Origin: a virus
DNA: 64,000 nucleotides
Strand: one strand, 5' to 3'
Virus record (IMG/VR): IMGVR_UViG_3300022868_000015
Location: 24,479-88,478 of that record
The notes under the pieces were generated by a model. It did not search any database. It was given only the letters and a program-made list of their open reading frames with translations, and was not told the origin of the DNA. Within the stretch, counting starts at the first letter, position 1. Every line of letters starts with the position of its first letter. A program made the position numbers and the translations under genes. Below are positions 1 to 9,343 of the stretch, one piece after another.

Positions 1-2
1 CA

Positions 3-254
3 ACAATACCTATTAACATAGAACATAAAGGAATTAAGTATAATTATTTAACAATAACAGAATTTGGTTATTATTTAACAGATGACGATAAATTTTTATC
101 TCTTGATAATGCTAATTCTAATTGGTCAGATTTTTCTTTTAAAGAACATTATGTTAGAGAAAATCCAATATTAATACAAAAATTATTTGATTTAATGAAT
201 ATTGATTATAATATTATCATAGATATTGAATCTGAAAAATTAGGTGTTTTGTAA
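3..254 (+). CDS. 3' end of a tagged hypothetical gene (partial)
   Basis: The open frame runs into the left edge of the window, so only the last 83 codons are visible and the start is missing. No known domain is recognised. The product ends in SEKLGVL, a variant of the C-terminal N-x-[LM]-G-L-L motif carried by about 25 proteins of this window, which suggests it belongs to the same tagged set. It is followed after about 50 bp by the next gene on the same strand. Confidence 0.6.
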   Translation, partial: TIPINIEHKGIKYNYLTITEFGYYLTDDDKFLSLDNANSNWSDFSFKEHYVRENPILIQKLFDLMNIDYNIIIDIESEKLGVL

Positions 255-304
255 AATGGAGAATTATTATTAATATATATCTGTAAGAAAAATAATATCT
301 TTTA

Positions 305-1690
305 ATGATCAAGAAATACAATGATTTTATTCAACCTATAAATGAATCAAGAGTTAAAACTTTTGGTTTTCCAAATGAAGTTAATAATGAATTAAGTAAG
401 AATGATATTAAATCTTTGAAAGAAGTAAAATATGGTGGTAAAGGTAAAAAATTATTATCTCAGAAAATTATTAATATTGTTAATAATAAAGAATCTATTG
501 TAATTGAAAATAAAAAGAATAATGAATATCTAATTCTTATACCTAAAAGTCAAGGGTTTACAATTTATTATTATAATGGTATTAGAATTCTACCACCACA
601 AACATTAAAAACAAGTCCAGTAAATCAAGATATAACATTATTATTTAGTAGAATGTATGAAAAAGAAATCGTACAAATTCCTACACATACAAGCTTTATT
701 AATCAATTCAATCCTAAATATGATCAGTTAAATGTTTATGCTACAAAGGATGTAAAGAACATTGAAACATTTGATTATGTTCAAGTAAAGATAGATAAAA
801 ATGTTGCAGACAAAGTTAATAGATTGACCAAGGGTATGGGTTTTGATATAAGAAGCAATCTAAGAGCAAAAATTTCATTCTTAGCTGATCCATTAAAATG
901 GAAAAATAATCCATTAGATCCAAATACATTACTAACGGTTCAGAATAAAGTTTCATCTATAATATTATTAGATTATTTAGCTGAAATAAAAGATAATTTT
1001 GTTCCATCATCAAGTGGATTTTTATTCGAATCATTCATAGCAGGCCTTATTGGAGGACACGTAGTTGAAGACAATACCCAAGTTGATATTTACCTACCAG
1101 GTAAAGGACCTTATAAATCTAAAAATTATCAATTAAAATTATATGATAGGGGTTCAATGTCTAATCTCAATGTTATAAAGAATAACACTACAAGTTTACA
1201 AAAAGTAATTAATGGTATGCCTATAAGCCAACAAAATTTCATATTGATAGGGTTAAAAATAGATGAAAATATAGAAATGTATTTAGTACCTTTTAATGAA
1301 GAATTTGAACAATTAATGGAAGATGAAGGATTTTTACCAAACCAACCTAAATTAACACCTACATTTTTAAGATCATTTAAAACAAAAAAAGCTTTTTCAT
1401 CAAATATAACTGACAATTTTCAAGAAAGGGGTATTGAATATCTTGGTACTTTAAGATTTGGTAATTTTACCAATAAAATAAATAGTGTTAAAAAAGATCT
1501 TGGGGATTCTCTTAAAGATGTCTGGGAATCAGTAAAGGCACTACATGATGAAATTGACACTTTAGTAACTGGTATAAGTGCTAAGAAAAGAAAAATATCA
1601 GATAAAACAAGGGTGTTAAAACAATCAAAAAAAGTTGATTCTAAAGTTAAAAAATTGTATAAAACAATTATTACAACAGAAGAAGAATAG
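305..1690 (+). CDS. PD-(D/E)XK-like nuclease-fold protein with capsid-tag-like start
   Basis: 461 residues beginning MIKKYNDFIQPINES, which fits the Y-x-x-F-I pattern of T4 capsid-targeting sequences. Around residues 238-280 there is an arrangement typical of PD-(D/E)XK nuclease folds: a helix with Glu (FLFESFIAGLIGG), then Asp in NTQVDIYL, then YQLKLYD supplying the Q-x-K pair. The C-terminal 60 residues are lysine-rich and helical. From established knowledge this residue layout supports a metal-dependent nuclease or a catalytically similar fold. The substrate is unknown. Last + gene before the long minus-strand block; its stop is only a few bases from the convergent gene end at 1699. Confidence 0.6.
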   Translation: MIKKYNDFIQPINESRVKTFGFPNEVNNELSKNDIKSLKEVKYGGKGKKLLSQKIINIVNNKESIVIENKKNNEYLILIPKSQGFTIYYYNGIRILPPQTLKTSPVNQDITLLFSRMYEKEIVQIPTHTSFINQFNPKYDQLNVYATKDVKNIETFDYVQVKIDKNVADKVNRLTKGMGFDIRSNLRAKISFLADPLKWKNNPLDPNTLLTVQNKVSSIILLDYLAEIKDNFVPSSSGFLFESFIAGLIGGHVVEDNTQVDIYLPGKGPYKSKNYQLKLYDRGSMSNLNVIKNNTTSLQKVINGMPISQQNFILIGLKIDENIEMYLVPFNEEFEQLMEDEGFLPNQPKLTPTFLRSFKTKKAFSSNITDNFQERGIEYLGTLRFGNFTNKINSVKKDLGDSLKDVWESVKALHDEIDTLVTGISAKKRKISDKTRVLKQSKKVDSKVKKLYKTIITTEEE

Positions 1691-1698
1691 GTTCAATT

Positions 1699-2016
1699 TT
1701 ATATAAACAACCCATAAACTTCTTCATAACATATAACATCATACTCTTTTATATATTGTCTAGTCTTTGCAACTAAACCAATACTCTTAATTATAAAAGT
1801 GTGCACATAATAATCTAAATTATCAATCTCCTCTTTTTTAGGATCACCGCCATTATAACCAACCGCATGTTTTACTAAATCAACTAATTCCTCTTCCCAC
1901 TCTTCCCATGTCAGATCATCTTCTTCATCTTTATCTATTCCAAAATACTCAAATACATTATCAGGTACTTCATCAAGATTATTTATTCTTTTTAACTTCT
2001 TTTTAAATATATTCAT
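1699..2016 (-). CDS. Hypothetical acidic protein
   Basis: 105 residues, not recognised. The N-terminus is basic (MNIFKKKLKRINN) and followed by an acidic stretch rich in Glu, Asp and Trp around residues 28-50 (DEEDDLTWEEWEEE). It ends EEVYGLFI, a weak echo of the window's G-L-L end motif. It lies directly downstream of another short unknown gene on the same strand and converges with the + gene at 305-1690. Confidence 0.5.
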   Translation of the reverse strand: MNIFKKKLKRINNLDEVPDNVFEYFGIDKDEEDDLTWEEWEEELVDLVKHAVGYNGGDPKKEEIDNLDYYVHTFIIKSIGLVAKTRQYIKEYDVICYEEVYGLFI

Positions 2017-2028
2017 AATTTTCTTTAT

Positions 2029-2388
2029 TTACAACCAAAAGTCATCTAATTCTTCTTTTTCTACAATATATTCTTCTGGAACTTTTGTTATTACTTCTAT
2101 ATTTTTAATATCTACTTGAAGGTTTTCTGAATCTTTTAATTTCATGAACTCAGTTAGAAACTCATCTATTGTCAAGGTGGTAAAATCAAAATCAGAATTA
2201 TGGGGTATGACAACAAACTCAAATATATCACATCTTTCATCTGAATGATCTTGATTCCATTCCCAAAGTAAATAATTGAGGGATTCGACGTGTATATTGA
2301 TAGATTCTTGGGGTTTAGAATTTATTTCAAGTATTCTAAACTCTTTATTCTTTATCTTTTTATATATTTGATTGAAATAGTTTTTCAT
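2029..2388 (-). CDS. Hypothetical protein
   Basis: 119 residues with no recognised domain. Composition is mixed alpha/beta with a hydrophobic middle (DIFEFVVIPH) and an acidic C-terminus. The start overlaps the stop of the upstream minus-strand gene by four bases, the usual ATGA-type coupling in this region, so the two are probably co-translated. Confidence 0.5.
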   Translation of the reverse strand: MKNYFNQIYKKIKNKEFRILEINSKPQESINIHVESLNYLLWEWNQDHSDERCDIFEFVVIPHNSDFDFTTLTIDEFLTEFMKLKDSENLQVDIKNIEVITKVPEEYIVEKEELDDFWL

Positions 2389-2717
2389 TGTTTTATTCTA
2401 TCTAATTTTAATTTTCTTTGTTTTCTAATATATTCTTTATTAAAACCTTCTTTTGAAATACAATTATATACCCACTCATCCAACTTCTCAATAACATTTT
2501 CATCAACATCTTGTCCCTGTACATCTAAATCTGTTAATTCAATAATACTATCACCAATATTTTTTATTAATTGTGAATAGTTATAATGGAAATGAAATGT
2601 TATTCCTTTTTTCATAAACCACAAATGAACATAATTCGTAACTTCTGGATGATCATTTAATTCAACTTTTATACAATATTCTTCTGAATATTTTTTACTT
2701 AATTCATTTACATTCAT
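2385..2717 (-). CDS. Hypothetical protein with C-terminal basic tail
   Basis: 110 residues. The body is unrecognised, but the last 14 residues (IRKQRKLKLDRIKQ) form a basic tail that also ends the products of 14890-15261 and 49704-50135 and recurs in degenerate form elsewhere. The bodies of these proteins are unrelated by eye, so the tail is a shared terminal module rather than family homology. The start is one base inside the stop of the upstream membrane-protein gene. Confidence 0.55.
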   Translation of the reverse strand: MNVNELSKKYSEEYCIKVELNDHPEVTNYVHLWFMKKGITFHFHYNYSQLIKNIGDSIIELTDLDVQGQDVDENVIEKLDEWVYNCISKEGFNKEYIRKQRKLKLDRIKQ

Positions 2718-3532
2718 TATTCAAATCTTCTTTCTTTTTCCATTCTCCTTAAACATTCTAATGGGGTTTCATTATTTTTAATATTATAACCACATCCTAA
2801 AGTACCACCTTTCCATGAGCCTGTTCTTTCTCCTACTTCACTACTAAATTCTATACTTATATCCTTACTAACCTTAGCAAATAACTTAGTCCATTTAAAC
2901 CATCTTGGTCTCCATTCTCTTTCTTCAACTGTAATTGTAGCATTAACTTTTTGCACTGTTGTATTACTTTTAATTATAATAGAATCACCTATTTTTTGTT
3001 CTGATTTTCTTTTCATAACATATTCATATGGATATGTTTCTATAAACACTAATTTAGGATCTTTCCATTTATTATCATAAAAAGATTTTCTATCTTTTTT
3101 TGTTTCGTGTTCCCATGTGTCATCTCTTAATAATAAAGATGTTCTAATCCAATCATATTGCCAAGGCATATCAATTGTTTTCCATTTAGTACCCCCTTCA
3201 AAATTCCCTGCACCTCCAATATAAAACCATAAAGTATTACCATGATAGTTTATTCCCCATGAGGCACTATCACAATCTTGTATTCCTGTCTTAATAGGTA
3301 AATTGATATACATTTTACCATAACCATAAAAAATTAAAGGCAATAAAAATAATGCATTTAATGTGAATATCAATAATATAGGTATTAACAACATAAAAAA
3401 TAATTGTGTTGCACTAATTATAATATTAGGTCTTTCATCAAAATAACCTGCCTTGTCTAACTGAAAACCAAAATTGAATAACTTGTATATTCTTACCCAG
3501 CCTTTATTTTCTGTTAAGTATTTTCTTTTCAT
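2717..3532 (-). CDS. Conserved phage membrane-associated protein of unknown function
   Basis: 271 residues. A strongly hydrophobic segment at about residues 38-74 could span the membrane once or twice. The soluble remainder is rich in Trp and Tyr and carries segments such as EEREWRPRWFKW and GERTGSWKGGTLGCGY, ending NETPLECLRRMEKERRF. I recognise this arrangement as a conserved hypothetical protein seen in many large phages, but its function is not known. It is transcribed with the small genes downstream of it on the minus strand. Confidence 0.6.
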   Translation of the reverse strand: MKRKYLTENKGWVRIYKLFNFGFQLDKAGYFDERPNIIISATQLFFMLLIPILLIFTLNALFLLPLIFYGYGKMYINLPIKTGIQDCDSASWGINYHGNTLWFYIGGAGNFEGGTKWKTIDMPWQYDWIRTSLLLRDDTWEHETKKDRKSFYDNKWKDPKLVFIETYPYEYVMKRKSEQKIGDSIIIKSNTTVQKVNATITVEEREWRPRWFKWTKLFAKVSKDISIEFSSEVGERTGSWKGGTLGCGYNIKNNETPLECLRRMEKERRFE

Positions 3533-3558
3533 ATATTTTCTTTTAATATTTTTATCAT

Positions 3559-4248
3559 TTAATATTTCATTTCTTCTATTGCATATGATGGTATAAAATC
3601 ATATGTGTAAAATGCATCAACACCTGGATATTTTGGATCAGTATATAATCTGAGTTGGTTTAATTTTTTCACATTTATTTTCAATATTAACGGTTTAAAC
3701 GTATAATCTAAATCAATTTTTTCTTCAATGAAATTATCAATATATTCTAAAGTATCAAAAAAATAAATCCTTTCTGGTTGATTTTCTAATGTATTTTTAG
3801 ATTTTATAGTTAATCCACTTTTCAATATTTTGTCTTTATGTTTTTGATCTGAAACATGATATAATACGGTTTTTATCCCTTTATCTTCAAAATCAAAATT
3901 CTTATTGATAATAATAGAAAGTTTATTATTATTAAAATAATCTTTTATAGTTAGATTTCCTTTAATGAATTTGTTATCATCTCCTTTATATTTTGATATA
4001 TAATAACCAGATATATTTAATAATGAATGTAAATCATCAAAAAATTCTTTTGTTTTAATATTTGTAAAATTTACAATAACACCATTATTGATTGATATAT
4101 CATATAATATATGATATTTTTTAAACAAATTTTCAATTTTCTGTTTTAATTTATCATAAGTAAAAGAATATATTAAACCCTCTACTATTAAAGTGTTTGG
4201 TATACCTTTTATATGATCATAATTACGATACTCATTATAAGTTTTCAT
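3559..4248 (-). CDS. Tagged protein with ADP-ribosyltransferase-like C-terminal domain (paralog 1)
   Basis: 229 residues starting MKTYNEYRNYDH, close to the T4 capsid-targeting pattern. The C-terminal half (about 128-229) has YHVS, IL-K-SGL, PERIYFF and LYTDPKYPGVDAFYTYD. This order (Y-H-x-S, I-x-x-x-G-L, R-I-Y) resembles the H-x-[ST] start and GL helix of ADP-ribosyltransferase-fold proteins such as the Tpt1/KptA type. Two paralogs occur at 4312-5046 and 30663-31343. T4 Alt is a capsid-packaged ADP-ribosyltransferase, so a packaged ART-like effector is a reasonable inference. The fold assignment is by motif only. Confidence 0.5.
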   Translation of the reverse strand: MKTYNEYRNYDHIKGIPNTLIVEGLIYSFTYDKLKQKIENLFKKYHILYDISINNGVIVNFTNIKTKEFFDDLHSLLNISGYYISKYKGDDNKFIKGNLTIKDYFNNNKLSIIINKNFDFEDKGIKTVLYHVSDQKHKDKILKSGLTIKSKNTLENQPERIYFFDTLEYIDNFIEEKIDLDYTFKPLILKINVKKLNQLRLYTDPKYPGVDAFYTYDFIPSYAIEEMKY

Positions 4249-4311
4249 TTTTTAATCTATTTTTTTATTTTTCTATTCTCAATTTCAGTGATAGTCCACT
4301 TTTTGGGCAAT

Positions 4312-5046
4312 TTAATATAATTCATAATTTCCATTTTCTTCATCAATTATTGTTATTAAATTTTTAGGTATATTATCAACACAGTAAAATCCTTTATCTT
4401 CATAATTTGGATCTTCGAAAATATCAATGTTACTATTAGTTAAATCAATTTCGTAAATAATCCATTTATCATTAATTTTGGATTTTGATCTTTTTTTATA
4501 ATTATATTCTAATTTCATTCTTGGTATTAATGAATAACAATCATTTACATCTTTACATATATAAATTCTATCTAAATGTTTAGATAATTTTGATTTTGAT
4601 TTTGGTATAAGTCCTTTATTTATTATCTTTTCTTTATATTCTTGAATAGATATGTGATAATATATGTCATTTGCAACTTTTTTATCATATTTAGCTTCAT
4701 AAGTTATAGAAACTTGTTCTAAATATTCAGCATTTTCAATTAAATAATCTTCATTATATGACAATTCATTTTCATTTTCTGATAAATTGACTAAATACAT
4801 TTTAGATGGGAACCATCCATGTCTATCTATCATCAGAGAATCTAAATATTCTAAGGTAATTGGTATATTTTTAATAAATCTAAAACCATGTAAGTTAATA
4901 GTAATTGTATTATTCTGAGATTGTATTGAAAAATCATAATTTAATAAATTAAGTTCACTTTTAACATTTTTAATGGTTGAATTTAATTCATGTGTTTTAA
5001 GTGTTTCATTTAAAATATATTCTGAATATGTGTTAATCTTTTTCAT
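4312..5046 (-). CDS. Tagged protein with ADP-ribosyltransferase-like C-terminal domain (paralog 2)
   Basis: 244 residues starting MKKINTYSEYILNETL, which contains the Y-x-x-Y-I-x-N/E tag pattern. The C-terminal half aligns with 3559-4248: YHISIQEYKEKIINKGLIPK, then DRIYICKD, and a final FEDPNYEDKGFYCVDNIP segment. N-terminal halves of the paralogs share a weak pattern of short strands. It lies between two other tagged genes on the minus strand. Function is inferred only from motif resemblance to ART-fold proteins. Confidence 0.5.
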   Translation of the reverse strand: MKKINTYSEYILNETLKTHELNSTIKNVKSELNLLNYDFSIQSQNNTITINLHGFRFIKNIPITLEYLDSLMIDRHGWFPSKMYLVNLSENENELSYNEDYLIENAEYLEQVSITYEAKYDKKVANDIYYHISIQEYKEKIINKGLIPKSKSKLSKHLDRIYICKDVNDCYSLIPRMKLEYNYKKRSKSKINDKWIIYEIDLTNSNIDIFEDPNYEDKGFYCVDNIPKNLITIIDEENGNYELY

Positions 5047-5049
5047 GTT

Positions 5050-5316
5050 TTATAATAATCCTAATTTTATTGAAGATATTTTTGAATCTAAATCTTTATC
5101 TAAAAAATAATTGAATTTTTCACTGTTATTTATACTATCATAAACACATATCCATGCTTGTTCTTCACTTAGTCCAAACGGGACAGCAATTTCATGAAAA
5201 CCTACGGTAAAAGATGACCAATCTTCATATATTGGATTAAATTCAAACCTACTTTTATTAGTATTTTTAATACAATCATACATTTGTTTTAATCTATTAT
5301 AATTATTCATATTCAT
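5050..5316 (-). CDS. Hypothetical protein with G-L-L end tag
   Basis: 88 residues, unrecognised. It ends SSIKLGLL, matching the C-terminal motif shared across this window. Two ATG codons lie at the start (MNMNNYN), and either could be used. It sits 3 bp from the upstream and downstream genes, so it is part of the same transcript as the ART-like paralog. Confidence 0.5.
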   Translation of the reverse strand: MNMNNYNRLKQMYDCIKNTNKSRFEFNPIYEDWSSFTVGFHEIAVPFGLSEEQAWICVYDSINNSEKFNYFLDKDLDSKISSIKLGLL

Positions 5317-5319
5317 ATC

Positions 5320-5913
5320 TTACCAAATGTATAATCCTTTATCGTTAATAAAACCATCGCAATAAAGCATTTCTATATTATAATCAGGAAAAACTAATAA
5401 TAAAAAGTTTTTATATAATTTAATTTTAGATTTTAAAGTTGTATCACCAATAATATAGTATTTTGGAATATCTATTCTGTTTAAAATGTCACCAATTCTT
5501 AATAAAACTTCTCTTGTTTCATCTAATTTGGTTAATTCCTCATAAGATTCATCATATATAGAATTATCTTTTAACGTAAATGAAATACTCCAAATAAATT
5601 CAGAATCTATTTTCATATTATAATTAATCATTGGTATCAAATCAACCCTATATTCAGTATCAGAATCAGTTTTAAAAAATATTTGATAACCGTGGCCATT
5701 ATTATAATTTGAGAATTTATCTCCGAAAACATATTTACTTATACTAAATTTAGTGTTTGGATACAATTTGTCAAAAGATTCAAAAACTGATTCTCTAAAT
5801 TTTTTGTAAGTGTAAATTTTCAAAAATTTGTCTAATCTCTCACTATTATTCTCTTTAATGTAATTATTATAAGTAATATGTGAAACCATTATATTATCAA
5901 CTTTAATTCCCAT
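5320..5913 (-). CDS. Phage conserved protein, paralog of 31355-31891
   Basis: 197 residues. The centre contains YQIFFKTDSDTEYRVDL and, further on, a segment in which a beta strand (WSISFTLKD) is followed by a helix (LDETREVLLRIGDIL) and IIGDTTLKSKIKLYKNFL. The same succession occurs in 31355-31891 and more distantly in 8750-9340. I recognise this layout from proteins of large myoviruses that carry capsid-tag-like starts; no activity is known. The N-terminus HITYNNYIKENN around residues 13-24 may be the tag if translation starts later than the chosen ATG. Confidence 0.5.
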   Translation of the reverse strand: MGIKVDNIMVSHITYNNYIKENNSERLDKFLKIYTYKKFRESVFESFDKLYPNTKFSISKYVFGDKFSNYNNGHGYQIFFKTDSDTEYRVDLIPMINYNMKIDSEFIWSISFTLKDNSIYDESYEELTKLDETREVLLRIGDILNRIDIPKYYIIGDTTLKSKIKLYKNFLLLVFPDYNIEMLYCDGFINDKGLYIW

Positions 5914-5917
5914 AATT

Positions 5918-6124
5918 CTAAAATTTTAAATCCAATATCCATGATGAATCATCTTTTAAGACTTCTAATGAAATTTCAATATATAACTCATTATCATTCA
6001 TTTGGATTTCGTTTAAATAGTAATCTACATATAAATCATCAAGTATTATATATTCTTTATTATTTAAACTACTAAACTCTTCAAATGGATCTAATGGTTC
6101 ATAAAAAGAATTATAGGTTAACAT
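5918..6124 (-). CDS. Small tagged hypothetical protein
   Basis: 68 residues beginning MLTYNSFYEPLDPFEEF, which keeps the Y-x-x-F of the capsid-tag-like starts. No domain is recognised. The rest is strongly acidic with alternating hydrophobic residues. It is the first gene of the minus-strand cluster running down to 1699. Confidence 0.45.
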   Translation of the reverse strand: MLTYNSFYEPLDPFEEFSSLNNKEYIILDDLYVDYYLNEIQMNDNELYIEISLEVLKDDSSWILDLKF

Positions 6125-6213
6125 TGTTTTTTCACCTGATGTTAAATTCTATTATAACTTTCTTTATTTCATTATACTTTTTCATTTTGTTATTTGTTTT
6201 TTAATTGTTTATA

Positions 6214-6408
6214 TTAGTAAAGTCCCATTTTATTTGCATTATAAAGGTCTGGATTTTCTTTTTTCCACCATTCCCAATAACCATCTAAATTATTATAAGG
6301 TAATTGGTTTGTATCACAATATAATGCTTTTAATCCTTTAGGCAATTCTGGCAACACATTAAATTTATTGTTAATACAATTTAAATCTCGTAAATATTCT
6401 AATATCTT
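6214..6408 (-). pseudogene. C-terminal remnant of a leucine-rich-repeat tagged gene
   Basis: The minus strand reads an open frame without a start codon: LNCINNKFNVLPELPKGLKA, then a cap NLDGYWEWWKKENPDLYNAN and an end NKMGLY. The cap and end are nearly identical to the C-terminus of the intact LRR protein at 46756-47415 (YWEWFWKENPDLYNANKMGLM). An in-frame stop lies directly upstream, so this is a 5'-truncated paralog and shows that the LRR genes have been duplicated and deleted within the genome. Confidence 0.7.
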
Positions 6409-6457
6409 TTACTATTAATTTTTAATTTTATGTTTTTGAATAATTTACGTATACACA

Positions 6458-8422
6458 TTATATCTCTTTTATTGTTGAAGGTGTTACATCTACGATATTA
6501 CCAAATTTATCTTTAATGCGAACCTTAGTTTTAAGTTGTTTAATAATTTTAACTTCCTTAGTAGTTATCTTCTTACTACGACCAGTATATTCATATACCT
6601 CACCAATTTTGAAAAGTTTACTATTTGTGTTGATATTTGCACCTATAGATTTTTCAATTTTAACAGGTTTTTTATTATAATATTCAGGTATAGATTCGTC
6701 TATAAACTTCCATTCTTCGTCTGTTATCTTAAAATGTTTTATTAGTTTTTCATCAGTCCACTCTTTTGTAAAATCTAACCAAGGAACAGATTCTAATTCT
6801 CCACCATGTAAAGTTTGACTAGTTTTAAATAAACTCAATGAAAATCTTGCAATTTTAGTCATTAAATAATTTCTGAAATTTTCACTCTCGATTTGAGTAT
6901 CAAAACCATATTTTAATTTGTATTTTGTGGTTTTCCCTATATGTTCAAAAGGTTTTCTAATTTGTAAAAATGTATAATAATCATCCTTGAGAAGTTTTTG
7001 ATTATCTTTTTCAAAAACGTGACCTCGAATTGGACTAAAACCAACTTCATATTTTTTATTATTTGTCGTTTTTGTCCCGTTATATATTCTTTTACATCTA
7101 TCTCCCCAAAGATGACCTTTTTTACAATGTTTTAAAATCTTCAACTTAATATTATTAAATATTTCCCCGTTACCATGCATATTTATTTTTCCAATTGAAT
7201 CTACAAAATATTCTTCATTTTTCATTTTATTTAATACTTTGATATTTGAAACTTTATCAGCTAAATAAGTTATTGAACATGGATAAAATAGACCAATATT
7301 AAAAATAGGATTACCATTAAACAACGTTACTTTATTTAATCTCTCATAAACATGATCTCTAGTTTCTTTAAAAATTTTATTTTTACCTTTTTTATCAATT
7401 ATCCAAATTGAAGGATGAATATATAAAATTTTATCAGAAATATCATAACTTTTTGTTAAAAATTTTAAATCTATATTTTGTGTATATGGGGGATTACCCA
7501 CAACAATATCAAATTTCTCAATTCCCCATTCTTTCATTTTATCATCAAATCCTTTTTCAAGAAAAGATCCGAAATGGTAATTCATGTTATATTTGTGTTC
7601 TCTATCAAATAAATTTAAATAAATAAACATATTCTTTGTACTAATATCACAAACATAAATCATATTCTCCATTATATGTTTATATCTTTTTTCAGCATTA
7701 CTTTCCCAATCTTTTAAACCTTCCATAAGCCTTTGTACTATTACAACCGGGAAATTACCAATTCCATTGCAATTGTCAAGTATCTTAAAATCAGGGTTAG
7801 ACCATGTTTCCTGTGGAAGTACGTCTAAGACCTCTGATACCAACGATCCGGGCGTAAAAACTTCACCAAATTCTTTCTTCTCAGCCACCGAAATACCAAT
7901 ATAACTATCAATTCTTTCAATTATTTTATTTAGCTCCGCCACTCTTTTTTCTAAGTCATTTTTGTCAGAATCTAATATCTTATTTAGTTCTGAATCATCC
8001 AATAAATTCTTATTTAGGAAATCATTCTTAACACAATGAATAAAAAAGTCCTCTATTGCTTTAAACTTCTCATTTATATATTGAATTTTAGAATTAGTTT
8101 TAAAAATTAAAAAACTATTTACGAAAAGCTCTTTATCCTCTACGTTATCGAAAATATCCTCAATTCCACCTTTCATATCAATACCTAACAACGAAGAACA
8201 CATAGATTTTCTCCAAGGTTTATTTTGAATAAAATCTTCCCAATTCTCTAATAAAAATACAATAGACTCCTTATATTCATCATTGTTTCTCAATGATAAA
8301 GAATCGTTAAATTTCTCAATAAGTTTAGGGTATATTTTATCATGTGATAACTTTACCTCATATTCATCACAAACATCAAATATATTCTGTATTTTGTTTT
8401 CTATTATGTCTTTTCTAATCAT
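6458..8422 (-). CDS. N6-adenine DNA methyltransferase, Eco57I-like
   Basis: 654 residues. FGEVFTP at about 185-191, ILDNCNGIGNFP around 214-224 (SAM-binding motif I) and FDIVVGNPPYT at 304-314 (motif IV NPPY) identify a gamma-type N6-adenine methyltransferase of the kind found in type I and IIG systems. About 160 helical residues precede it and a C-terminal region, which may read the target, follows. No nuclease motif is visible. It stands about 2 kb from a nuclease and a helicase gene (10692-13270), so it could protect phage DNA from a phage-encoded or host restriction activity. Specificity is not predictable. Confidence 0.8.
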   Translation of the reverse strand: MIRKDIIENKIQNIFDVCDEYEVKLSHDKIYPKLIEKFNDSLSLRNNDEYKESIVFLLENWEDFIQNKPWRKSMCSSLLGIDMKGGIEDIFDNVEDKELFVNSFLIFKTNSKIQYINEKFKAIEDFFIHCVKNDFLNKNLLDDSELNKILDSDKNDLEKRVAELNKIIERIDSYIGISVAEKKEFGEVFTPGSLVSEVLDVLPQETWSNPDFKILDNCNGIGNFPVVIVQRLMEGLKDWESNAEKRYKHIMENMIYVCDISTKNMFIYLNLFDREHKYNMNYHFGSFLEKGFDDKMKEWGIEKFDIVVGNPPYTQNIDLKFLTKSYDISDKILYIHPSIWIIDKKGKNKIFKETRDHVYERLNKVTLFNGNPIFNIGLFYPCSITYLADKVSNIKVLNKMKNEEYFVDSIGKINMHGNGEIFNNIKLKILKHCKKGHLWGDRCKRIYNGTKTTNNKKYEVGFSPIRGHVFEKDNQKLLKDDYYTFLQIRKPFEHIGKTTKYKLKYGFDTQIESENFRNYLMTKIARFSLSLFKTSQTLHGGELESVPWLDFTKEWTDEKLIKHFKITDEEWKFIDESIPEYYNKKPVKIEKSIGANINTNSKLFKIGEVYEYTGRSKKITTKEVKIIKQLKTKVRIKDKFGNIVDVTPSTIKEI

Positions 8423-8453
8423 TTAATATGATTTTAAGGGGGGTGAGTAATTA

Positions 8454-8609
8454 TTATTTATCTGTTAGAATTGGTGTTTTCTTTTTATTTTTTTGCCTTT
8501 TAACGAATTCTTCATGTTTTTTGTCAAAAATATAACCATTTTTTTCGATCTTTTTAATGATATGTTTTTCTGCATCATCTAACATCTTTTGTTTTCTTTC
8601 TTCTATCAT
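8454..8609 (-). CDS. Small charged protein, paralog of 9578-9706
   Basis: 51 residues starting MIEERKQKMLDD. The body HIIKKIEKNGYIFDKKHEEF is nearly the same as in 9578-9706 (HILEKIKKDGYIFDEKHEEF). It is all-helical and highly charged with no recognised domain. Its 5' end and upstream region lie inside the first copy of a 74-bp tandem duplication (8585-8732). Confidence 0.55.
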   Translation of the reverse strand: MIEERKQKMLDDAEKHIIKKIEKNGYIFDKKHEEFVKRQKNKKKTPILTDK

Positions 8610-8732
8610 AGTTTTTATTTTCTTTTTATTATGATTTCATCATAAATTTATCCAACAATCTTTTGTTTTCTTTCTTCTATCATAGTTTTTATTTTCTTTT
8701 TATTATGATTTCATCATAAATTTATCCAACAA
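8585..8732. repeat. Perfect 74-bp tandem duplication
   Basis: Two adjacent identical copies, 8585-8658 and 8659-8732, each beginning tcttttgttttctttcttct and ending ttatccaacaa. The unit carries the start codon and first eight codons of the 51-residue gene at 8454-8609 plus its leader. The duplication therefore gives that gene a second, non-productive copy of its own start region, and is probably recent because the copies have not diverged. Confidence 0.9.
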
Positions 8733-8749
8733 TCTCGATCAACTCATTA

Positions 8750-9340
8750 TTATTTCATATTTTTAAGATGTAAAAAGCAGTTCTCATCTAACTTTATTTT
8801 TTTTATATTTTCATTTTGAATTTTTTCTTTTACTAAAAAATATGCTGTGCCTTTTTCATCATTTGAATCAGTATAAAAAGAAGAAGGTCCAGTAAGGACG
8901 GTAAATTCTTTAAAATGTTTTCTATAATTGTTATAAAAATTAATTTTCTTATCACCTAACTCACCTACAGAATAAGTTGTATAATTATGTTTATTTATAT
9001 AATTAAAAATTATATATACAACTTTACCCATAACTTCTAAGTATTCTTTTTTGTTAGTTAATTTGTCAAAGTTTTCACCAAAACCTCTCTCACTAATAGA
9101 AAAGAATATTGTTGGTATTTTATCTAATTCTGTATATTCAGATAAATATTTACCATTAGATAATTTCTCATCATCTTCTTCAGTTATCATAAAATAAACA
9201 CTATATAAATTATTGTTTTTAGAAGTAAATTGTTTTTCTTCTACTTCTATATCTCGCAATTCCTTATAATTTGTAATATATTCTGTTTCTATTAAATTAA
9301 ATTCAATTTCTTTTATAAATTCATCATATTTAGTTTTCAT
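8750..9340 (-). CDS. Tagged phage conserved protein
   Basis: 196 residues starting MKTKYDEFIKEIEF, a clear Y-x-x-F-I-x-E tag. The core (YSVYFMITEEDDEK, then IFFSISERGFGENF, then EVMGKVVYIIFNYINKH, then KKINFYNNYRKHF) has the same order of strand, strand, helix and R/K-x-x-Y-x-x-x segment as 5320-5913 and 31355-31891. This is a family of large myoviruses with no known activity. The start uses an ATG a short distance downstream of the gene at 9344. Confidence 0.55.
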   Translation of the reverse strand: MKTKYDEFIKEIEFNLIETEYITNYKELRDIEVEEKQFTSKNNNLYSVYFMITEEDDEKLSNGKYLSEYTELDKIPTIFFSISERGFGENFDKLTNKKEYLEVMGKVVYIIFNYINKHNYTTYSVGELGDKKINFYNNYRKHFKEFTVLTGPSSFYTDSNDEKGTAYFLVKEKIQNENIKKIKLDENCFLHLKNMK

Positions 9341-9343
9341 CTA

